In this document: positions 25,156 through 33,629 of the stretch, piece after piece
Layout: every line of letters begins with the position of its first letter
Position numbering within the stretch: the first letter of the stretch is position 1
Source: Phaeocystidibacter luteus
GTDB taxonomy: Bacteria > Bacteroidota > Bacteroidia > Flavobacteriales > Schleiferiaceae
Assembly: GCF_008933115.1 (NCBI RefSeq)
Contig: NZ_WBVO01000001.1
Location: forward strand, 1-64,000
Direction: 5' to 3'
Length of the DNA stretch: 64,000 nt
Notes under the pieces: model-generated
The model's database searches: none
What the model was told of the DNA's origin: nothing
Seen by the model: only the letters and a program-made list of their open reading frames with translations
Program-made: the position numbers and the translations under genes

Positions 25156-26547
25156 TCACGGCTTGTACTTCTGCAAAACCTGCATCAACTCAAAGTCATC
25201 CATTAAGTGTGGGAAGTAGTTGATGATGGCTTCGCCAACGGTAGAGCCGTTTTCCAATCCTTTTGTGAGAATGCTAAAGGCTTCATCTCGTTCGTCCAGA
25301 CTGAATAAATATCCAGCCATAACCGCGTGAAGCTCATCACTGTCGGGGTTAAACTTGATACCTTCTTCCAACTGCGCCATTGCCTGGTCAACCATATCGA
25401 GGTCTAGCAACAGCTCCGCGTAATCGATGAAGATATCAGGCTCATGGAACCCTAATTGCAAAATAGATTTGTAACATTCTTCCGCTTCGAGCAACATGCC
25501 TACCTTTTTATAGATGTCGGCGGCAATGACATAGTAGTCCGGATTCTCCTTGTCGAGAGAAACGGCCTTTTTAATCGCGTGAATGCTTTCGTAGTATCTC
25601 TCTTGGTCGAGGTAGATCAACGCCAACTCCAAGTGCGCTTCGTCTAACTCCTCATCCAACTGAATGGCATGCTTGAAGGCGCGAAGAGCTTCGTCTTGCT
25701 GACCCATTTGACGGTAGCAATTGCCGATTCGGTAGTAACTATAGCCTGTAGGCTCGTCACTTTCGAAGGATGCTCTAAGCGTATCTGCAGCCTCTTGGAA
25801 CAGTCCCATTCGTTCGAGCACGCGAGCCTTCTCATAGTAGGCGGCTGTGAACGAATCGTCAATGACCAAGGCATAATCCAAAGCCCAAACAGCCTTTTCG
25901 AAGTTGTTCATCTTCGAATACGTAATGCCTAAGTGGTACCAAGCAATTTCGTGATATGGATTCTTTTCGATGTACTGCGTAAAGAACTCAATGGCCTTCT
26001 CGCCTTGGTTCAACATATCAAAACATACGGCGAGGTTGTAGAGCAACAACTCGTCGTCTGGGAATTCATCTATGGAGAGCTTGAGGAACTTTACAGCCTC
26101 TTCATATCGACCTAAACTCTGGTATTCTGCGGCAATCATCGGATAGATGTCGCCTCCGTCTTGAGCTGTTTTAATGGCAGATTTAAACAAACGGATAGCC
26201 TGCGAGTGCAACCCTTGCTTAGAGGCAATGGTAGCTCGTGCGATGAGCATGTCGGCATTGAACGGGTCTAGCGACTCCGCGCGATCAAGCTCTTGCTCCG
26301 CCAAATCGATTTTATCCATCGCCACGAGGTACTGCGCACGTTTCAAAGGAAACGCTGCTACCTGCGGGTGCTGGCTAGAAGCGATGTCAATAGCATGTAG
26401 GGCTTTCTGGTAGCGACCTGTTTCCAGGTAGTATTCGGCTATGTACTCGAATTCCTCTACGTCGAAGAACCTCACATCCTCTTCCTTCATCATTCTTTCA
26501 AACCGCTGTATGAGGAGCTCGGTATCGGGTTGTTCTGCGTCAAACAT
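25156..26547 (-). CDS. Tetratricopeptide repeat protein
   Basis: A protein of 463 residues made almost wholly of tandem TPR units of 34 residues, about eleven from residue 45 on (for example AWYHLGITYSKMNNFEKAVWALDYALVID and GYSYYRIGNCYRQMGQQDEALRAFKHA regions). There is no signal peptide or membrane segment, so it should be a cytoplasmic scaffold. Its partner is unknown. It is a single-gene transcript with its own good promoter. Confidence 0.88.
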   Translation of the reverse strand: MFDAEQPDTELLIQRFERMMKEEDVRFFDVEEFEYIAEYYLETGRYQKALHAIDIASSQHPQVAAFPLKRAQYLVAMDKIDLAEQELDRAESLDPFNADMLIARATIASKQGLHSQAIRLFKSAIKTAQDGGDIYPMIAAEYQSLGRYEEAVKFLKLSIDEFPDDELLLYNLAVCFDMLNQGEKAIEFFTQYIEKNPYHEIAWYHLGITYSKMNNFEKAVWALDYALVIDDSFTAAYYEKARVLERMGLFQEAADTLRASFESDEPTGYSYYRIGNCYRQMGQQDEALRAFKHAIQLDEELDEAHLELALIYLDQERYYESIHAIKKAVSLDKENPDYYVIAADIYKKVGMLLEAEECYKSILQLGFHEPDIFIDYAELLLDLDMVDQAMAQLEEGIKFNPDSDELHAVMAGYLFSLDERDEAFSILTKGLENGSTVGEAIINYFPHLMDDFELMQVLQKYKP

Positions 26548-26593
26548 GAATGATTGTTTTGAACCTATCTCAAGGTATCTTTTTCAATCGCTG

Positions 26594-26623
26594 CAAAGAT
26601 ACTGTGCCTCAAGCGATTTTCAA
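26594..26623 (-). promoter_or_regulatory. Promoter of the TPR gene
   Basis: On the minus strand: TTG (26621-26623), 19 nt, then TATCTTTG (26594-26601), a full match to the Bacteroidota consensus. The ATG at 26547 lies about 46 nt downstream of the -7 box. Confidence 0.75.
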
Positions 26624-26693
26624 CAGAGTAATCAACATGCTTTCAAAGCCGTCTAACAATGCTTTATTTTGAAGCTCAAATTATCATCAGCCC

Positions 26694-28823
26694 TTGGAAA
26701 AGAAGCTTGAAATCCTCGCGCAATCGCAAGGTATATCTATAAAACGTACAGAATCGATAATCCGTTTGATCGACGATGGTGCAACCTTGCCATTTATGGC
26801 CAGATACCGGAAAGAAGCGACCGGCGGACTGGATGAAGTGCAGCTCGGAAGTTTCATCGATGAGCTAAATCGTCTCAATGAACTCGAGAAGAGAAAGAAA
26901 TCTATCCTGAAATCAATCGATGAACAGGGTAAGCTCACTCCCGAATTATCGGCACAAATTGAAGCGTGCTGGGATCTATCCACTCTAGAGGATATCTATC
27001 TCCCCTATAAATCCAAAAGAAAGACAAAGGCCGACGTAGCCATTGAGGCGGGGTTACTTCCCTTAGCCAAACAGATTATGGCCCAGAATCAGTCGGACCT
27101 AGAGGCCGTGGTACTTCGAACCGCGCCTTCGCACTTGGATTATGAAGAAGCGTTAGCCGGTGCAAAGCACATTATCGCTGAGTGGGTCAACGAACGAATC
27201 GCGCTAAGAAATCACTTTCGCAAAGCAATTGAACGCGAAGGTCAACTTGTTTCAAAATTAAAGAGAGGGAAAGACGCCTCAACAGAAGAAGCGCAGACCT
27301 ACCTCGATTATCATTCTCATTCTGAATCAGTTCGACGTGTACCGTCACACAGGTTCCTCGCCATGAGACGTGGCGAAAAAGTAGGAGTGCTTTCACTCTC
27401 CATCGAAATTAGCGACCATTCCATCGAAAATGCATTGAATCGTTTCATTGTAAAAGGAAGTGGTGAGCTTTCCGCAGCGGTGCTTGACGCAGGACAAGAT
27501 GCCTGGAAGAGACTTCTCCTCCCATCGTTGTCGTCCGAAGTGTTTACCGAACTAGATGCGAAGGCTCAAGAGGCAGCTATCGACGTATTCGCCTTAAACC
27601 TTGAACCTCTCTTACTTCAACCTCCGGTTGGAAACGTCCGAACACTTGCCATAGACCCCGGCTTTAGAACGGGTTGTAAGGTAGTCTGCCTCGATGAATA
27701 CGGTCGGCTTCTTCACAATGAAACCATCTATCCGCATCCTCCCCAGAAGGAATGGGCCGAGGCTCAAAAGAAGTTGCGCACTCTAGTTTCAGCGTATAAA
27801 ATCCAAGCGATTTCAATAGGAAACGGAACTGCTGGCAGAGAGACCGAACAATTGGTTCGAAATACTCGATTTGATTCTGAGATTCAAGTGTACGTTGTCA
27901 ACGAGGACGGCGCATCCATATACAGTGCTTCTAAGATCGCTCGTGCTGAGTTTCCCGATAAGGACGTGACCGTTCGAGGTGCGGTGAGCATTGGTCGACG
28001 CCTTCAAGATCCGTTAGCCGAACTCGTAAAGATTGAACCACAGCACATCGGCGTTGGTCAGTATCAGCATGATCTCAACCCAAAAAGACTCGAAGAGCGA
28101 TTGAGCCGAGTAGTGGAGAAGTGCGTGAATGCGGTCGGAGTAGAACTCAACTCAGCTTCTGCATCGCTGCTAGAAAAGGTGGCGGGATTAGGTCCCTCAC
28201 TAAGCACAGCCATTGTGAACTACAGAAATGAGAACGGCGCATTTAAATCGAGAAAGGACCTTTTGAAGGTGCCAAGGCTCGGCGCTAAGGCTTACGAACA
28301 GGCCGCAGGTTTTCTTCGCGTTTCAAACTCAGAAAACATACTGGATACAACAGGTGTGCACCCGGAGCGATATGCGTTAGTGACTCAAATAGCGCGTTCC
28401 GTGAAGTTGAAACCGGCAGATGTTGTTCGAAATTCAGAAGCAATTCGTTCCATCAATTGGAGCAGCTTTACGAGCGACGATGTTGGGTTGCCAACGTTGG
28501 AGGATATAAAAAATGAACTGCTTCAACCTGCGCGTGATCCTCGAGGTTCGGTGAAGGTGTTCGAGTTCGCCAACATCCGTTCCATCTCGGAGCTTTCTAT
28601 TGGTATGGAGCTGCCGGGTATCGTGACCAACCTAACGGATTTTGGAGCTTTTGTCGACCTGGGAATCAAGCAAAATGGGCTTATTCACATATCTCGACTA
28701 AAAGACGGCTACGTAGCCCATCCAAGCGAGGTGCTGCAAGTTCAGAATCACGTAAAGGTGCGAGTTGAAGAAGTTGATGAGCGCCGAAACCGCATTGGAT
28801 TGAGATTAATTGACAGGATTTGA
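26694..28823 (+). CDS. tex: Tex family transcription accessory / RNA-binding protein
   Basis: A protein of 709 residues with the Tex domain order: N-terminal helical domain, YqgF-like RNase H fold (LAIDPGFRTGCKVVCLDEYG, about 321-340), a helix-hairpin-helix pair (LEKVAGLGPSLSTAIVNYR; LLKVPRLGAKAYEQAAGFLR) and a C-terminal S1 domain (GMELPGIVTNLTDFGAFVDL). Tex binds nucleic acid and affects transcription; its exact role is not settled. The likely start is TTG at 26694, directly before EKKLEILAQSQGIS, which begins the conserved region. Confidence 0.95.
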   Translation: MEKKLEILAQSQGISIKRTESIIRLIDDGATLPFMARYRKEATGGLDEVQLGSFIDELNRLNELEKRKKSILKSIDEQGKLTPELSAQIEACWDLSTLEDIYLPYKSKRKTKADVAIEAGLLPLAKQIMAQNQSDLEAVVLRTAPSHLDYEEALAGAKHIIAEWVNERIALRNHFRKAIEREGQLVSKLKRGKDASTEEAQTYLDYHSHSESVRRVPSHRFLAMRRGEKVGVLSLSIEISDHSIENALNRFIVKGSGELSAAVLDAGQDAWKRLLLPSLSSEVFTELDAKAQEAAIDVFALNLEPLLLQPPVGNVRTLAIDPGFRTGCKVVCLDEYGRLLHNETIYPHPPQKEWAEAQKKLRTLVSAYKIQAISIGNGTAGRETEQLVRNTRFDSEIQVYVVNEDGASIYSASKIARAEFPDKDVTVRGAVSIGRRLQDPLAELVKIEPQHIGVGQYQHDLNPKRLEERLSRVVEKCVNAVGVELNSASASLLEKVAGLGPSLSTAIVNYRNENGAFKSRKDLLKVPRLGAKAYEQAAGFLRVSNSENILDTTGVHPERYALVTQIARSVKLKPADVVRNSEAIRSINWSSFTSDDVGLPTLEDIKNELLQPARDPRGSVKVFEFANIRSISELSIGMELPGIVTNLTDFGAFVDLGIKQNGLIHISRLKDGYVAHPSEVLQVQNHVKVRVEEVDERRNRIGLRLIDRI

Positions 28824-28875
28824 CCATTTCTGGTACGTAGTTCCGAAATTTGGACACCCAAAACCGAATATAGAT

Positions 28876-30270
28876 ATGACACTCATAAAGTCGATTTCAG
28901 GAATCAGAGGAACCATTGGTGGAGCACCAGGTGACGCACTCACCCCAGTAGACGCAGTCCAATTTGCTGCTGCCTATGGCACATGGCTTCAACGTCGAAA
29001 TAATGCTGGCGCACACCTAAAGGTGATGATTGGCCGCGATGCTCGTCCGAGTGGCGAAATGGTTTCAAATCTGGTTTCATCCACTTTGGTTGGACTCGGA
29101 ATCGATGTTGTTGATTTGGGATTGAGCACAACGCCAACCGTCGAAATGATGGTTCCCGAGTTCGGAGCAGATGGCGGAATCATCCTTACTGCTTCGCATA
29201 ACCCAATCAACTGGAATGCACTCAAGCTGCTCAACGAAAAGGGCGAGTTTGTAAATGCTGAAGATGGCGCGCAAATCCTCAAAATTGCCGAGGAAGCCGA
29301 CATGAACTTCGCTGAGGTAGAGAAACTGGGGAAGTTGACTACCTACGAGCATGCGATTTCGGATCACATTAAAATGATTCTCGACCTCGATGAGGTTGAC
29401 GTTGACGCCATAAAAGCAGCGAATTTTAAAGTTGCGATTGATGCAGTAAACAGCACTGGTGGAATTTCTATTCCGCCACTGTTGAAGGCACTTGGTGTAA
29501 ATGATGTGGTTGAGCTTTACTGCGAACCAACGGGTATTTTCCCGCATAACCCAGAGCCGCTAGAGAAGCACCTTCAGGATATCATGAAGGCAGTTCCTGA
29601 ATCTGGAGCAGATTTCGGTGTTGTTGTAGATCCAGACGTTGATCGTCTGGCGCTGATCTCCGAAGATGGTAGCATGTTCGGCGAAGAGTATACACTTGTC
29701 GCTGTGGCAGATTACCTACTCGAGCGTACAAATGGTCACGCTGTGAGCAACTTGAGCTCTTCGCGTGCGCTGCGTGACATTTGCGACAAGCACAATAGCA
29801 CGTACTCAGCCTCAGCCGTTGGGGAGGTGAACGTGGTTACAGAGATGAAGGCAAAGGATGCCGTAATCGGTGGCGAAGGCAACGGAGGAATCATTTTTCC
29901 CAAGCTTCACTATGGCCGCGACAGCCTCGTTGGAATCGCATTGTTTCTCACTCACCTAGCCAACAAAAAAATGAAGGTGTCAGAGCTCAGAGCTTCGTAT
30001 CCGGATTATTTCATGGCTAAAGAAAAGATTCAACTCACGCCAGAATTGGATGTAGATGCTATCCTCGAAAAGGCGGCAGCTGCATATCAGAATGAAGATG
30101 TGAGCACTATCGATGGGGTGAAGATCAACTTCGCTAAAAGCTGGGTTCACTTGAGAAAATCGAACACAGAGCCTATCATCCGAGTATACACTGAGGCTCC
30201 TTCAAAATCAGAAGCAGACGAACTGGCTCAACGCTTCATTGGAGAGCTTGGAGAGTTTGCAAAATCATAG
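28876..30270 (+). CDS. glmM: Phosphoglucosamine mutase
   Basis: A protein of 464 residues from the ATG at 28876; upstream in-frame codons overlap tex and are rejected. Key motifs are the active serine in LTASHNPINWNALK, the metal loop DPDVDRLAL, the sugar loop GGEGNGGIIFP and the phosphate loop SNTEPIIRVYTEA. These fit the phosphohexomutase family, and the length and start SISGIRGTIGG fit the Bacteroidota GlmM group, which makes glucosamine-1-phosphate for peptidoglycan. A general phosphoglucomutase/phosphomannomutase role is possible. Confidence 0.88.
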   Translation: MTLIKSISGIRGTIGGAPGDALTPVDAVQFAAAYGTWLQRRNNAGAHLKVMIGRDARPSGEMVSNLVSSTLVGLGIDVVDLGLSTTPTVEMMVPEFGADGGIILTASHNPINWNALKLLNEKGEFVNAEDGAQILKIAEEADMNFAEVEKLGKLTTYEHAISDHIKMILDLDEVDVDAIKAANFKVAIDAVNSTGGISIPPLLKALGVNDVVELYCEPTGIFPHNPEPLEKHLQDIMKAVPESGADFGVVVDPDVDRLALISEDGSMFGEEYTLVAVADYLLERTNGHAVSNLSSSRALRDICDKHNSTYSASAVGEVNVVTEMKAKDAVIGGEGNGGIIFPKLHYGRDSLVGIALFLTHLANKKMKVSELRASYPDYFMAKEKIQLTPELDVDAILEKAAAAYQNEDVSTIDGVKINFAKSWVHLRKSNTEPIIRVYTEAPSKSEADELAQRFIGELGEFAKS

Positions 30271-30286
30271 AGACAAAGTCCATTTG

Positions 30287-30294
30287 TATCTTTG
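30287..30294 (+). promoter_or_regulatory. Putative -7 box for the aminotransferase operon
   Basis: TATCTTTG matches TAnnTTTG in full, 18 bp before the ATG at 30313. No TTG at 17-23 nt upstream; the nearest is about 27 nt away. Confidence 0.4.
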
Positions 30295-30312
30295 CTATCT
30301 AACAGAATTGCC

Positions 30313-31797
30313 ATGAGTACAACCGCACAGCTTTCGCAATTAGAAACCGAGTTCTCGGAATTTCGTGAGAACATTTTGGGAATCAATGAGTCAATTGACA
30401 CTCCTTTTGGCCAAAAGCCTTTGATTTACGCCGACTGGATTGCGAGTGGACGGCTTTACGGTCCAATTGAGGATAAAATGCGAGAGATGGGGGCGTATGT
30501 GGCGAATACACATACCGAAACGTCTTACACCGGTGCGGTTATGACATTGGCCTACGCCAAGGCGAGAAAGGTCATCAAGAAGCATGTGAACGCTTCCAAG
30601 GATGATGTTCTTCTCACCGTGGGGACAGGAATGACGGGTGCGGTTTTGAAATTCCAACGTATTCTAGGTCTCAAAATCAACGACAAGTTCCGCGCTCAAG
30701 TAAGTATTAAAGAGGATGATAAGCCGATTGTGTTTGTCACCCACATGGAGCACCATTCCAATCAAGTTTCATGGCTCGAAACTATAGCCGATGTGGTTGT
30801 GGTTCCATGTAAAGACGACGGCTTGGTCTGTCTTGATACGTGGCAGGAGACAATCGACAAATACGCTCACAGAACGTGGAAGATTGCTGCGATAACGGCG
30901 GCTTCAAATGTGACGGGCATAGAAACACCGTACCACGAAATCGCCAAGATGATTCACAAAGCCGATGGTTGGTGTTTCGTTGATTTTGCGTGCAGCGCGC
31001 CATATGTGGACATCAATATGCATCCAGAAGACCACGACGAGCGTTTGGATGCAATCTTCTTTTCTCCACACAAGTTCTTAGGAGGTCCAGGTAGTAGTGG
31101 CGTTGTGATTTTCCACAACTCACTTTACAACAATAAGCAGCCAGACCACCCCGGTGGAGGTACAGTGATGTACACGAATCCATGGGGCGAGCACATTTAT
31201 ATCGATGACATTGAAGTGCGTGAGGACGGTGGAACCCCGGGTTTCTTGCAAGCTATTCGCACTGCTCTCTCAATCGAGTTGAAAGAGGAAATGGGCGTGG
31301 ATAGAATCATGAAGCGTGAGCATGAGCTTGTATCGTACATGATGGAGCGCTTATCGGCGCATCAGAATATTGAAATTCTTGCTTCGCCACACCAAGAGCG
31401 ACTTGGAGCGATTTCACTAGTGATTAAAGATCTTCACTACAATCTCGGTTCGAGATTGATGAATGACCACTTTGGCGTGCAGGTTCGTGGCGGTTGTTCT
31501 TGCGCGGGAACGTACGGTCACCTTTTGTTGAGTGTAGACCGAGACCACAGTGATATCATCAAGAATGAGATTTTGTCGGGAGACGTTTCACACCGTCCGG
31601 GATGGATTCGTGTGAGTCTGCATCCAACGATGACAAATCAAGACGTAGAGTACATCTGTACCGCTATTGAAGGTGTGGCAGACAACCACGTGGAGTGGGG
31701 GAAGGACTATGATTACGATCCTTCGCACAACGAGTTTGTACACAAAACCTACAAGTACGACGTACAAGACCGTGTAAACGGCTGGTTCAATAGCTAA
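30313..31797 (+). CDS. Class V aminotransferase-fold PLP enzyme
   Basis: A protein of 494 residues from the ATG at 30313. It is of the cysteine desulfurase / selenocysteine lyase fold: the PLP lysine lies in FFSPHKFLGGPG (Lys 254), with HMEHHSNQVSW and TAASNVTGIETP before it. RGGCSCAGTYGH near the C-terminus holds two cysteines that might serve as the sulfur acceptor. It is about 90 residues longer than SufS. The substrate is unknown. Its stop overlaps the ATG of a typical cysteine desulfurase (TAATG), so the two enzymes are made together. Confidence 0.85.
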   Translation: MSTTAQLSQLETEFSEFRENILGINESIDTPFGQKPLIYADWIASGRLYGPIEDKMREMGAYVANTHTETSYTGAVMTLAYAKARKVIKKHVNASKDDVLLTVGTGMTGAVLKFQRILGLKINDKFRAQVSIKEDDKPIVFVTHMEHHSNQVSWLETIADVVVVPCKDDGLVCLDTWQETIDKYAHRTWKIAAITAASNVTGIETPYHEIAKMIHKADGWCFVDFACSAPYVDINMHPEDHDERLDAIFFSPHKFLGGPGSSGVVIFHNSLYNNKQPDHPGGGTVMYTNPWGEHIYIDDIEVREDGGTPGFLQAIRTALSIELKEEMGVDRIMKREHELVSYMMERLSAHQNIEILASPHQERLGAISLVIKDLHYNLGSRLMNDHFGVQVRGGCSCAGTYGHLLLSVDRDHSDIIKNEILSGDVSHRPGWIRVSLHPTMTNQDVEYICTAIEGVADNHVEWGKDYDYDPSHNEFVHKTYKYDVQDRVNGWFNS

Positions 31798-32939
31798 TGA
31801 ATACCAATACGATTTACCTCGATAATGCCGCTACAACACCCATTGCGCCTAGTGTAAAGGAGGCAATGATTAAAGCGATGGAGGTGTTTGGAAATCCGTC
31901 ATCCACCCATGGCTACGGGCGTGAATCGAGGATATTAATCGAACAGACGAGAAAGAAGATTGCCAAAGAGCTCAATTGTGAGCCAGGTGAGATATTCTTC
32001 ACTTCTGGAGGAACGGAGGCGGATAACCTGGCCATTCAATCTTCTGTACGCGATTTAGGTGTAGAGCGTATTATTACCCTTCCTACGGAACACCACGCAG
32101 TCGTTTATCCTGCTGAACACTTGCGGGATAGGTTCGGCGTTGAGCTCGTTTTCCTGAAGGTGAATGAGTTCGGTGATATCGATTTGAATGAACTTGAAGC
32201 GTTGCTCACGAGTTCGAGCAAAAAGACTCTTGTTTCCGTTATGCACGGGAATAATGAGATTGGAAACTTGATGGATATTGACGCGATTGGTGATATCTGT
32301 AAGACCCATGAAGCTCTATTTCACAGTGATACAGTGCAAACCATCGGTCACTTTAAAATCGATTTGGCCGTAACGAAGATTGATTTTATCACATGCTCTG
32401 CCCACAAGTTTAACGGCCCCAAGGGAGTTGGATTTTTGTTTGCTAGAGGCGGAGTGAAAATCCATCCACAGAATTTTGGAGGAGGTCAGGAGCGTAACAT
32501 GCGCTCTGGGACAGAAAACATCATCGGGATTGCTGGTTTAGGTGCAGCCTTTGAGCTTGTTTGCTCAGATCGAGAAGAGGAAGAGACTCGTCTCAATGGC
32601 TTCAAGCAGGACTTGATAGAAGGTATTCGAAAGGTTCGATCCGATGCAATGTTCAACGGCCGTAGTGCCGACATTGGGAAGAGTCTTTACACTGTTCTCA
32701 GCGTCGCATTGCCACAGGATGGAAAGAATGACATGCTCCTTTTTCAATTCGATATGAAAGGCATTGCCATCTCAGGAGGAAGTGCGTGTAACTCCGGAGC
32801 TCAAAAGGGGTCGCACGTGATTGAATCTATTCGACCTGATGTTCCTACCCAAAACTTAAGAATCTCTACCGGGCGGTACACCACCACAGCAGAGATTCAG
32901 AGTTTCTTGGAAGCTTTTGCTGAATTGACTCAGCAATAG
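31797..32939 (+). CDS. Cysteine desulfurase (IscS/NifS family)
   Basis: A protein of 380 residues. LDNAATTPIAPSV at the N-terminus, SGGTEADNLAI, the PLP lysine K204 in CSAHKFNGPKGVG, and the sulfur-accepting Cys 331 in GGSACNSGAQKG are all present. It takes sulfur from cysteine for iron-sulfur clusters or tRNA thiolation. No iscU, iscA or suf genes are adjacent. It is coupled to the class V enzyme before it and converges on the carbonic anhydrase gene 3 bp downstream. Confidence 0.94.
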   Translation: MNTNTIYLDNAATTPIAPSVKEAMIKAMEVFGNPSSTHGYGRESRILIEQTRKKIAKELNCEPGEIFFTSGGTEADNLAIQSSVRDLGVERIITLPTEHHAVVYPAEHLRDRFGVELVFLKVNEFGDIDLNELEALLTSSSKKTLVSVMHGNNEIGNLMDIDAIGDICKTHEALFHSDTVQTIGHFKIDLAVTKIDFITCSAHKFNGPKGVGFLFARGGVKIHPQNFGGGQERNMRSGTENIIGIAGLGAAFELVCSDREEEETRLNGFKQDLIEGIRKVRSDAMFNGRSADIGKSLYTVLSVALPQDGKNDMLLFQFDMKGIAISGGSACNSGAQKGSHVIESIRPDVPTQNLRISTGRYTTTAEIQSFLEAFAELTQQ

Positions 32940-32942
32940 GTA

Positions 32943-33572
32943 CTATACAAAACGGTACATTTCGGTAAGGTCTTCTTGACCTTTCACGATGCTGTCGAGT
33001 ACAGAAAGCTCTCCTGTTCCCACATCGTATACCCAACCATGAACGGAAGGTCCTTCGCCTTCCTTCCAGCTGTCTTGCAAGAATGGAATGCGAGCCATGT
33101 TTTGCACTTGTTCCTTCACGTTGATTTCAACCATCTTGCGATTCTTCTCCTCTCCCGAGAATTTATCGACTTCGTCTTTGTGTATGCGATAGATGTCAGT
33201 AATGTGATTTAACCAAGTATCAATAATGCCATGAGACGCTCCACTTAGCGCGGCAGCAACACCACCACATCCGTAGTGTCCGCAAATTACAACGTGCTTA
33301 ACCTTGAGTACTTTAACGGCGTAGAAAACGACAGACAGAAGGTTCATATCTGTGTGAACCACCACGTTGGCAATGTTTCGGTGAACGAATATTGTACCTG
33401 GCTTTGAATCGGTAAGTTGGTTTACAGGAACGCGGCTATCGGCGCAGCCAATCCATAGAACTTCGGGACTTTGACCTTTACCTAGAGCATCAAAAAGCTC
33501 GGGAAAGTTCTCATTAATGTTCTTGATGTACTGCTTGTTACCCTCTAGCAGGGCGTCTAGAGTATGTGACAT
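32943..33572 (-). CDS. Beta-class carbonic anhydrase
   Basis: A protein of 209 residues. Zinc ligands Cys 43 (WIGCADSRVP, with the Asp-Arg dyad D45/R47), His 99 and Cys 102 (HVVICGHYGCGG) are intact. It interconverts CO2 and bicarbonate and can feed carboxylases such as the biotin carboxylase encoded at 45.4 kb; that link is inference. There is no signal peptide, so it is cytosolic. The size and NIANVVVHTDMNLLSV fit the Can/plant-type branch. Confidence 0.95.
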   Translation of the reverse strand: MSHTLDALLEGNKQYIKNINENFPELFDALGKGQSPEVLWIGCADSRVPVNQLTDSKPGTIFVHRNIANVVVHTDMNLLSVVFYAVKVLKVKHVVICGHYGCGGVAAALSGASHGIIDTWLNHITDIYRIHKDEVDKFSGEEKNRKMVEINVKEQVQNMARIPFLQDSWKEGEGPSVHGWVYDVGTGELSVLDSIVKGQEDLTEMYRFV

Positions 33573-33629
33573 AGGGTCTAATGTTTATAAGGTACAAGAT
33601 AATAGACGCCAACCTGAATCCGCAGTATA

